Shown here in pieces: positions 56,127 to 64,000 of a stretch of DNA of 64,000 nt. Under the pieces are notes generated by a model. That model had not been told where the DNA came from, ran no database searches, and saw only the letters and a list, made by a program, of their open reading frames with translations. The DNA comes from Miscanthus floridulus (lineage: Eukaryota; Streptophyta; Magnoliopsida; Poales; Poaceae): assembly GCF_019320115.1 (NCBI RefSeq), contig NC_089593.1, positions 33,188,536 through 33,252,535 of the forward strand. The letters are read 5' to 3'. Position numbers and translations under genes: made by a program. The number at the start of each line of letters is the position of its first letter. Positions within the stretch are counted from its first letter, which is position 1.

Positions 56127-58142
56127 TGTCGATGCACCGAGCACACAGCAAGCCGGAAGGATCTGCTTGACGGAGCAAGGCTGGAGATCCGCTTGGCTTC
56201 AACGCAGGACCAGTCGACCCTGCGAATTCCTCCCGAGGGCGTGCCAGTCAATTTGATCTGCAATTGACAAGGAGAGAAAGTTTATCTGTAATTTAAGGTG
56301 GAACATGCCGGTCTTGCCCACATAGTTCCAAGTGTGCCGCTTCGGGAGTAGCCAGTGTTAGCCCACTGGATCTTCAGCAAGGAGATGTCCGACCACTCAC
56401 TAATGTTGCCAAGCATGTACTAGTGATGCCGACCACGAACTATCGTTGTCCTCCCTCTGGTCATAGTGTGTGGTCGGACAATGTTAGTCGTGGTCGACAG
56501 CGCTGTTGAGTGGTCGGCAACACCGGTGATCCAGTGGGCCAACAGCCAGACAGGAAAAACACAGATGTAAGTAAAATCATTAGCTAGACAAAATATAACT
56601 AGTATGAAGCACTGAGTCGATGAGTCTGACGAGAAAGGATATAACATGCAAACAAATCGACTGTCTAACACTAATAGTTCTACAAATGCTCCGAATCTAA
56701 TCCGCTATTATCAATAGTGAGGTTCGACCAGATCGATGCAGCTATAATGATAACAACAAACTAAAGCCAAAGAATTCACAAAACCATCCATACCCTGACA
56801 GGTTTATGAAAGACATGCTATATCTGTGAAGGCGCAGGCGAATCGGCTAAAAGAGCCGATTTTGGTAGAAAAAGGGTCACAGCATGTGAACAATCGACTA
56901 TTCAATACGAGCAGACCTATCAACTCCTCAAACCTAACCTATCATCTTTAACAGTGGGGTTCGACCGGATCGATGGCAACCATAATAAAGATAACAGATT
57001 TAATCTTTAAAGAAAATGGATCTACTCATATTTAACAGGATCATGAAGACATACTATGAGCATGAAAGTGCAGGTGATCGGCTATTTAGCCAATGCAGGC
57101 ATGGCAAACAGCTAAGGTCACACCAGATTGGGAACAAATCTACCAACTAGCATCCTCCAATCAAAAGTGCCATCAGTGGGAATCGACCGGATCGTTGCAG
57201 CCATAATAGCGAACTATGGACAAGATTTAACTAGCCAACAAACCTCTTCAAGATCATACGTGCCTTAACTGCGTACTATGCGTGATCAAGATCGAGGTAG
57301 AACAGCTAATAAAACATAACCCGTCGCTCAAAGTAAGAAACATCGTATTGTCACAAAGCAAACGACGGACTAAAGGGATATGAGGCCGATCCAGTTTGAT
57401 CTTGATCGGGCAGGTTGATGTTGCTGAAAAGCTACTGACAGCAAAAACATCAGCAAGATCGATAACTTAATGAATCTACTCGAAGGATGCCATCCTTAGG
57501 TAGAGCCGATAACTTGACCTTAATCTAATTCGAGCAGTGAAGGTCGAATTTAACCGATGCAACCGTACTTGAACTAGATAAAGATCGATACTAGCTTATA
57601 CTAGAGCTCGCAATGGAGGTCGAACTTAACTGATGCAGCCTTACGAACCAAAGTATAAGCCATGACGGTACTTACAGATAAGCCGGAGGTCAGTCGGACC
57701 GATGCAGCCCTGCTTGTTGAAGAACTCGCCGAGATCTACACTACTCCTACTCCTAAGGGTTGGCATGGAGCCAAAAAAAAGTAATTTGTGTTGATTGATT
57801 GGATGTGCCTTTACAATAGCCCGGGTCCAATATTTATACCCAGAGCCTAAGCATGAATCCTACTCAAGTACGTCTCCTTTACAATCTTTGGTATAAAAGA
57901 AAACATTCCTAACTTAAGATAACTTGGACCCTAATCTTTCCCTTTTTGTAGAGTTCAACATGTATTCCCCGATGCCAACCGTAGCTCATTGTCGTTATCT
58001 GCTGACGTCATTCGCAGAAAGACGATTCCAGTGCCATATCTGAATCAGCAGATATCGATCCTTATTCAATCGATTCCTTGATTGACACAATCTTGGAAGC
58101 TTCGAGTTCCCGCGTTCTTCTTCCCAAATTTTGATGTAAACA
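56127..58142 (-). repeat. 3' LTR of a minus-strand Tat-like gypsy element
   Basis: Read on the minus strand it starts TGTTTACATCAAAATTTGG at 58142 and ends GCATCGACA at 56127. A minus-strand TATAAATA lies at 57831-57838. It shares with the LTRs at 22 and 31 kb the start, the phrases GGCTGCATCGATCCGG / CCGGATCGATGC and GTCAAATTGACTGGCACGC, and the end, so it belongs to the same family but is a diverged member. A polypurine tract adjoins it on the right, so it is a 3' LTR and the element body lies to the right. Confidence 0.85.
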
Positions 58143-58165
58143 CATGCCCCCAATTTTGGGATAAA
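58143..58165 (-). other. Polypurine tract of the minus-strand element
   Basis: The minus strand reads CCAAAATTGGGGGCATG directly before TGTTTACATC. This is nearly the same as CCAAAATTGGGGGATG before the LTR at 31071, confirming orientation and family. Confidence 0.85.
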
Positions 58166-58444
58166 AATGATTTTATTCCAAAATTTCTATTCACCTGTTT
58201 ACCACATCACAACTGTTTTATTCCTAGATATACGCGTGACTCCTGATTTCTCGGTCCGAGTCTTATATAATATCCCAACAGTATCTTTTCCAACTCACTC
58301 AGCCCATTTGCTTTCCCCTTCTTTCTCAAGCAAATCTTAATAGCCGACGCCGCCATTGCCAAAGCCTCAACCCTAGCAAATCCTCTGCTTTATTAAGCTT
58401 TTACTCAAGCGATCTTCCTCAGATTCAAATCTATTTTGGCTGCA

Positions 58445-59831
58445 ATGGCGACCAGCAACCACATCCCTGAGGTACGCTTCCAAGTTCCCGCTTTCCAAGT
58501 ATCGGCCGCTACCCTGCATTTCCCTTTCCTCTCAAATTTATTTTATCTGATTTCTAGGAAATGAGGAACGAGATCTTGATTCCATTGGCTGTTGCCCCCA
58601 ATGTCTATTTTCTTGGGCCTTTGGGTGACCCTGATCTATCTGATTTTATCCGTCAAGAAACCAACCAAATCCCCTTCAAACATTCTGTAGTGGATTCATC
58701 CTCCTAGAACACCAAAACTCCATTCAGAAACTGGTCCAAAATGCCTAGGGGATGGAGAGACTGGTTTCATAGGGTATCCGAGAAAAAGGCTGGAGATTGG
58801 GAGCTTTATGATTTGAATCAATGCTTGACACTCTCGTTATCTGGGATGGAGAGGAATGATTCACTCCTAATTTCTGCATCTTATTTCTGGTCCAACACCC
58901 TAAATGCCTTCATTTTTTGTCACGGCCCAATGACATCACTTTGGCCGATGTTTATATGCTGACTGGCCTTAGAATAACAGGATCGATGCAGCCTTATGAC
59001 TTTTTAAGTGCTGGATCCAAGAAATTAGCCAAAATATCAGACTACACAGGATGGGAGCTATATTCTGAACCATATTAGAGATGAATCAACTATTAGCAAA
59101 AGAGAATATGTGGCCTACATGTGGTTAGAGAGATTCATCTTCTGTGGGTCATCTTGTAGTCCGACTTACAATCACAAACTTATGGTAGAGTATCTGGCAG
59201 TGGGCAAGGATATTCCTCTTGGAAAGTATCTGTTAGGAGCTGCTTATCATCTGATGCATCAGGTAGCCGCCCAATTACTGAAGAATGAACTAGTGCATAC
59301 TATTAGTGGCCCTTGGTTGTTGATATAGCTATGGCTGAACCTATATATACACAAGATTGTAAGGCCTGATCTCAGGAACCTAAGCTTTTCTTCCTCCAAC
59401 TTTGATGAGGAATATAGAGGTGAAGAAGAAAGAACCCGTCAGTGCATGAGCTATGGTGAAGCTACATCGGCCATAACAATTGCCGTCGATGTTGGCCATC
59501 TCTTCAAAAAGTTTTATAGAGGGTTTGATGCAGATATCCTGACTTGGCTACCCTATGATGAGGATGAGAACAATGAGCTGATCTTCCCATTCAAATTTTG
59601 ATTTGAATCAGGCTGTTTAGACAAAACGGCGGCTGCTATCTTCAATTCCTTCATCAAGCCCTGTGTTCTTCCAGACGAATTTCATCATGGCCACGACAAA
59701 ATGTCTGTAGGTTCCTTCCTTCCAGGCAACCTTCCAACCTATGAGTTCTACAACCCTTCTTTTGTAGCTCATCAGTTCGGTCTTGGTCAACAGCCTCCTC
59801 AATTGTTCTTAAAGGATATACTGAGGCCAAG
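58445..59831 (+). pseudogene. Plant mobile domain (PMD) ORF, antisense inside the gypsy element
   Basis: Exon 1 starts MATSNHIPE at 58445 and is spliced over an 87-bp intron to EMRNEILIPLAVAPNVYFLG. It then runs through GWRDWFHRVSEKKAGDWELY, a frame-slipped LADVYMLTGLRITGS segment (58935-59060), REYVAYMWLERFIFC, LIQ-type LWLNLYIHKIVRPDLRN and YEFYNPSFVAHQFGLGQQPP. LADVYMLTGL and WLxxFIF are typical of the aminotransferase-like plant mobile domain. Stops at 58707-58709, 59326-59328 and 59599-59601 read as changed Gln, Gln and Arg codons. It is cut off at 59831 by the next LTR. Its direction is opposite to the host element. Confidence 0.8.
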
Positions 59832-60303
59832 TGTCGATAGAATATCATCGACAGTCCTCCGAGGGGTATCCCACAAAGGTAGATTGATCGGTAGAGATGC
59901 GTGTAATCAAGAACAAGAAGGCAATAGAGACACAAGAGTTAGACAGGTTTGGGCCGTCGACGTGATGTAATACCCTACTCCTATGGTCTGTTGGATTGTA
60001 TTGGCTATCGTATGATATTGCGTGTGTTTTGAGGGGGTCCCTGCCCACCTTATATAGTCCGGGGGCAGGGTTACAAGTCGGTTAGATCTAGGAGATAACC
60101 GGAAAGTAATAACAGATTACAGGAATCATGGGATCATACGTATCCTAACAGATCTTGTAGTATCTTCAGGATATCTTCCCGGTGTCTTGTGGGCCGTGCC
60201 AAGCAGCGCCGTGCCCCGCAAGGCTTTGTCTTGTGGGCTGGGCCACCCCTAGGGGCGCAGCCCATGTGGTCTACCATGGGTATCCGAGGTCATACCCCCC
60301 ACA
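59832..60303 (-). repeat. 3' LTR of a third gypsy element (minus strand)
   Basis: On the minus strand it starts TGTGGGGGGTATGACCTCGG at 60303 and ends CTATCGACA at 59832 (TG...CA, 472 bp). It interrupts the plant-mobile-domain ORF in frame. The left flank CCAAG (59827-59831) should reappear at the far end of the element beyond the window. Confidence 0.8.
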
Positions 60304-60320
60304 GCTAGTCCCCGAGCGCC
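60304..60320 (-). other. Polypurine tract of the third element
   Basis: Minus strand GGCGCTCGGGGACTAGC adjoining the LTR start. It places the element body to the right, running past the window end. Confidence 0.6.
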
Positions 60321-60404
60321 TTGTATCCGTTGTGCAACGCCGTCTTGAGCTTGTCTGAGCATGTGCAAACAAAGCTGAGGAGTCAAACTCATGGTCTAAC
60401 CACT

Positions 60405-60595
60405 ATGATGAGTTGCCGAGTAGTTGCCGAGTAGTTGTGAACCATCGCCGAGTAGTTGAGGACCGTCGCCGAGCAGTTGAGGACCGTCGCCGAGCAGTGT
60501 GAACCGTCACTGAGCAGTTGTGACCCGTCGCCGAGCAGTTGTGAACCGTCACCGAGCAGTTGTGAACCATCGTCGAGCAGTGTGTCCCAAGTAAG
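60405..60595. repeat. Minisatellite of about 22-bp GAGCAGTTG(T)GAACCGTCGCC units
   Basis: About eight to nine units with the core GCCGAGCAGTTG and a variable AGGACCGT / TGAACCGT part. It lies just inside the 3' LTR of the third element. The core GAGCAG also recurs in the nearby antisense ORF (for example SEQL repeats), which may be chance. Confidence 0.85.
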
Positions 60596-60749
60596 GCTTG
60601 CCATAAGGATGTAAGGAGCTCAAGTCCAAAATCAAAAATTTCCTCACAGTGGACCAAGTGTGCCCACTTAGAGTCCGACCACGAGAAAGGGAGATAGTCT
60701 TCTTCAACTTCAGAAGGCGCGAAGTCTTCTAGATTAAAGCAAACACACT

Positions 60750-61000
60750 CACCGCGAGGTGAAGTGTGCCCACTTAGTCCCCGAGCCTGACAGTAGGTGA
60801 CATAGTCACGTGGTGCCAGGGTCTAAAGTAGAAGAAAAGCCGAAGACCTGCCGAGCAGGTAGCCAGTCCCCGAGCGTAGCCCTAAGATGAGAAAAGCACA
60901 TTCACCATGAGGTGAAGTGTGCCCACTTAGTCTCTGAGCCTGATAGTAGGTGACGTTATCACGTGGTGCCAGGGTCAGAAACAACAGTCAACATAAGAAA
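60750..61000. repeat. Duplicated segment in the third element
   Basis: GAGGTGAAGTGTGCCCACTT, AG.CTGA.AGTAGGTGAC and CACGTGGTGCCAGGGTC occur at 60755-60823 and again at 60910-60976, with a related TGTGCCCACTTAGAGTCC near 60660. No coding meaning is seen. Confidence 0.75.
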
Positions 61001-61447
61001 GTCCCCAGTGCGGTGAGGAACCAAGTCGTATTGATGACAGAGTCCTCGAGCCACAAGTGGAAATCTTGGAGAAAACAAATCGTGGAGAAAAAACTAGAGT
61101 AACGACTGTATAGTAGGAGTTATTGAGTCTTAATGGATTATGGAGAAGTCAGCGAATATTCAGTGAGCAGTAACAAATTGCGGTGAAAAATGGGCGATGT
61201 GGGCTGCAGTTGCGCGAAAGCCCAGGTAACGGCCCACCACGCCATTTCAGAGAATTCGGAGAGGCGCAAATTGTGGAGCGGTTTCCCAAAAACCCTCGAA
61301 TGCGACAGGTGGGGGAATGCTTTATAACTGGGCCGCCGCACTCCGTGCTCCCACCTTTGCCACTTTGCTACTTCATCTTCCTCCTCAACCCTCGCACCAT
61401 CAGATTCATACGTGCTTCCGCCGCCAATCCCAAACTAGATCTGAGAG

Positions 61448-63915
61448 ATGGCGCCGAAAAGGGGAGCTGGAAACCTGAAGAAGGCGGCCGCCAGAGCCAG
61501 CCGTGATAATGAGTGTGTGCCGTCGCTCATGAGGAGGCAAAGATCAATAGGATGGTGGAGGCGGGCGTTCTTCCGGACCGTGTCACCACCAGATGGCGGC
61601 CGGCCAACGGTGAGCCCTACCCAATGCCTTGTACCGACGAAGTTGTAGTATTTGTAGATTACTTTTGGCGCGGGTTAGGATTTCCTATTCATCCTTTCTT
61701 GAGGGATGTATTGGAGTTCTGGAGAGTTAGTCTGTGTAATCTCCACCAAACACCATTTTTGTGAGGCGTATCTTGGAGTTCTTCCCCACCTCAACCTCTT
61801 CCATCACCTGTTTTGGCAGAAGAAGAAGGGCGGCATCGGTTCTAGGGTGATCGGCAGCGTGTATCTACAACTCCACGATGGGATGGTAGGCGAGTACATC
61901 ACTGTACCGCTAAACACGTCACTAAAGGGGTGGAACGCCAGGTGGTTCTTCATGAAGCAGAGCCCTCCTGCCATCCGTTGCGACGTCGACCATGTAGCGG
62001 AGAACTAGAAGAGCTGGTCCGAGAAGCCAAGCAGTTGTGATATGGATCAGGTGAAGGAGCTCCTTGGCCTAATAAAGGGCGTGAGGATGAACGGTGCACT
62101 GGTGGTGGCGAGCTTCATAGTGCGCCGTGTTTAGCCCTGCAAGGAGAGGGCCCACGCGGGCTTTGACTTCAAGGGGACATCGACGGCACCCGGGAGAGGA
62201 CAGAGAGGTGGATGAGGGATGATGTGGTAGAGCGGGCCATAGAGCTATTCACTCCAAATGCCTCATTCAGCATGTCAGGGCAGACTAGGCCCTTCAACTA
62301 TACGAACCCGCCTCCTTAGGTAAACATCTCAATTGTTTGTTCCTGATCCTTTTTTATCCTATACCATTGCCGAGCAGTGAACTAATTCACTTGTGGAAAG
62401 ATCCATTCACATGAACGAGCGACGTACTTCTCGGGCATGCTGAGGAGCAATTGGCCAAAGGCAGTGGACGCCTGGCCAACAACTCAGCCTGAGGAAGGTG
62501 CCATCAGTGCCTCATCAGAGTCCGGAGGCACGGACGCTGGTCAGACGGAGAGTCCCCCCCCGGTGTTGGAGAAAGTCCGGGGGAAGAGGGCAGCAATAGA
62601 TGTGCCGACCCAGAAGACGAGGAAGACGGCGGGTGCTGCCCCCCGCAAGCTGGGCGGCATCTCGCTTGGCGGTGACCAGACCACTCGGACATAGAGTGCG
62701 GCGATGTCCGAGTGGTCGGATGGTGACGGGGCTCCAGTGGCTCCTCCACCGAGCACTGAAGCGCCTCCGCGCAACACATGCGTGGAGATGCAATTGAAGG
62801 GAGGGGAGGTAGTCCCCGAGCAGCAGGCGAAGGGAGTCCCCGAGCAGCAAGTGAAGGGAGTCCCCAAGCGATAGGCGGAGGAGAGGCCAAAGGCAGGGGC
62901 CGTGAGACCTTTAGCCTAGGGCACGCGGGTTGACCCCAGAGCTGCGCCTAGGGGCTCAGGGAGGCAACGCCATTTTAGAACCATGTACCGGGAGGCCAAC
63001 GTGTAAGTTTCTTTTCCTTATATTCAGCTTGCTGTCGGATCCTTATAGTTGCGGCAATGACGAGCTAATCTCATGCAGAGCGAGGTGTACGGAGGATTTG
63101 AATCTGTCCATCCAAACTGGCAAACAGTCGGGGGCTGGTCCCGGCGTGGAGAAAATGCCGATAGACCCCGTCCCAGAGTCTACGGGCACTCAGCGGCCTG
63201 CAGAGGAGTCAACCGCCACTGCTGATGGACTTGGTGGTGGAGAACGGTTGGCGCCGACAGCGGACGAGCCAGCGGCGGTGCCCGAGGCAATGGTGGGAGC
63301 TGTTGGGTCTTCGGAGTTAGATGCTGCAGTTGCTGACATCGCACTGGAGTCTAGAGTGGAGAAGCCGGTGGTGCTAGAGGAGTAGACGACACTCCCTGAG
63401 GCGTCGGATGGTGTGGTTGGACACGCTATGCGGCCACCGAGCCCCCTGATGGTGCCACTAGCTGCGGAGGAGGACGAAGTGGAAGAGATTGAGCGTGAGT
63501 AAGCTCGACCTCAAGCCTTCTGGATCCTCCGCAAGCGGGGAGATGAAGTTGTGGTGGTGGAAGAGGAGGACACCACCAGGGAAGTCAGGAGGCTAGAGTC
63601 CACCCTTTCCACGGCGATGAAACAGATCAAGGTTAGTATTGCGTCGGCAATGTCTGTCTGTGTCATCGGAGATTGGAGTTCTTCATAATCTTGTTACTTT
63701 TGCAGGGCATAGCACGAACTGCCGAACAATAGCGACAGCTGATGAAGAGGATGGAGCCCCTCATCGAGGAGAACAAAAAACTAAAGGAGGCATTGAAGCT
63801 TATGGAGAAAAACGTCTAGAGGGCCCAACGCGAGCAGGATCTTGCCGAATCTTACGCGCGGGACCTAGAATACCAGAAGGGGGCCTTATCCGAGCAGCTG
63901 GCGACCATGTCTGAG
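61448..63915 (+). pseudogene. 'Putative gypsy type transposon' ORF (PF04195-like), antisense to the third element
   Basis: It starts MAPKRGAGNLKKAAARASRD at 61448. After frame slips, the globular part reads DEVVVFVDYFWRGLGFPIHP (about 61640-61700), AYLGVLPHLNLFHHLFWQKK and GWNARWFFMKQSPPAIRCDV, then KGVRMNGALVVASFIVRRV. This is the domain known in grasses as putative gypsy-type transposon/transposase_28. A spacer rich in Pro, Glu and Gly follows, then a coiled-coil tail (EENKKLKEALKLMEKNV near 63765-63820, SEQL repeats to 63975). Intron-like gaps lie near 62320-62420, 63005-63078 and 63632-63704. It is broken by stops, mostly TAG. It runs opposite to the element that carries it. Confidence 0.75.
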
Positions 63916-64000
63916 TAGTTGTATGGCAGCTCTGAGCAGCTGGAGCATAGCTCCGAGTAGCTAAGAAGCCTCTCCAAGTAGAAAAAAGGTACTGTGAATT
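63916..64000 (+). pseudogene. Tail of the antisense ORF, continuing past the window
   Basis: Continuation of the Ser-Glu-Gln-Leu heptad-like repeats, with TAG where neighbouring repeats have CAG (about 63916, 63958 and 63979). The window ends inside this region. Confidence 0.5.

Overview
The window looks like a heterochromatic, transposon-packed stretch of a grass nuclear genome, probably a panicoid grass such as sorghum, Miscanthus or sugarcane. The evidence is Tat-like Ty3/gypsy LTR elements with antisense cargo ORFs, a CACTA element with TTTGCCGAGTG subterminal repeats, Tourist, Stowaway and hAT MITEs, and Helitrons whose 3' hairpins contain the grass-type CCCGTGCGTTGC stem. I see no intact single-copy host gene, no rRNA or tRNA gene, and nothing prokaryotic.

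Layout. 1-2.5 kb: mostly noncoding, with two weak exon-like segments. 2.5-3.8 kb: four MITEs, three of them abutting and sharing TTA target sites. 4.3-16.1 kb: minus-strand Helitron-type DNA carrying captured host gene pieces with retained introns (cytosolic GAPDH at 9.7-9.96 kb, a plant Raf-like/STY-type protein kinase at 11.2-11.9 kb), with a 2.1 kb CACTA element (7587-9687, TSD AGA) inserted beside the GAPDH piece. 16.07-34.8 kb: a decayed autonomous Helitron on the minus strand, with PIF1-type helicase, HUH Rep and an N-terminal extension of duplicated small exons. It is split by a 10.9 kb Ty3/gypsy element (21973-32863, TSD GTAGC) that has gag and protease, no recognisable RT, RNase H or integrase, and two copies of an antisense ORF module. 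37.3-42.3 kb: a PRMT-like captured exon, GC-rich repeats, two inverted MITEs bracketing about 30 copies of a GTTGCAAC-like motif, and a beta-glucan exohydrolase (GH3) exon relic. 42.7-46.3 kb: a plus-strand Helitron holding the first three exons of a CHFR-like FHA-domain gene with the frame intact. 46.5-48.2 kb: a poly(A)-tailed LINE-like insertion with a 16-bp TSD. 50-52 kb: a hAT MITE with an 8-bp TSD, a swollen Stowaway with a minisatellite, and a tandem duplication. 52-64 kb: three nested LTR elements: a plus-strand gag fragment, a minus-strand Tat-like element with an antisense plant-mobile-domain ORF, and a second minus-strand gypsy element with an antisense 'putative gypsy type transposon' ORF.

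Two patterns tie the window together. First, in three LTR elements the ORF next to the 3' LTR runs antisense to the element, and each element carries a different protein. Second, long stretches of the transposon ORFs keep one frame and are broken mainly by stops that read as C-to-T changes (CAG to TAG, CAA to TAA, CGA to TGA), consistent with deamination of methylated cytosine. In two places internal protein repeats give a local reference for the original codon.
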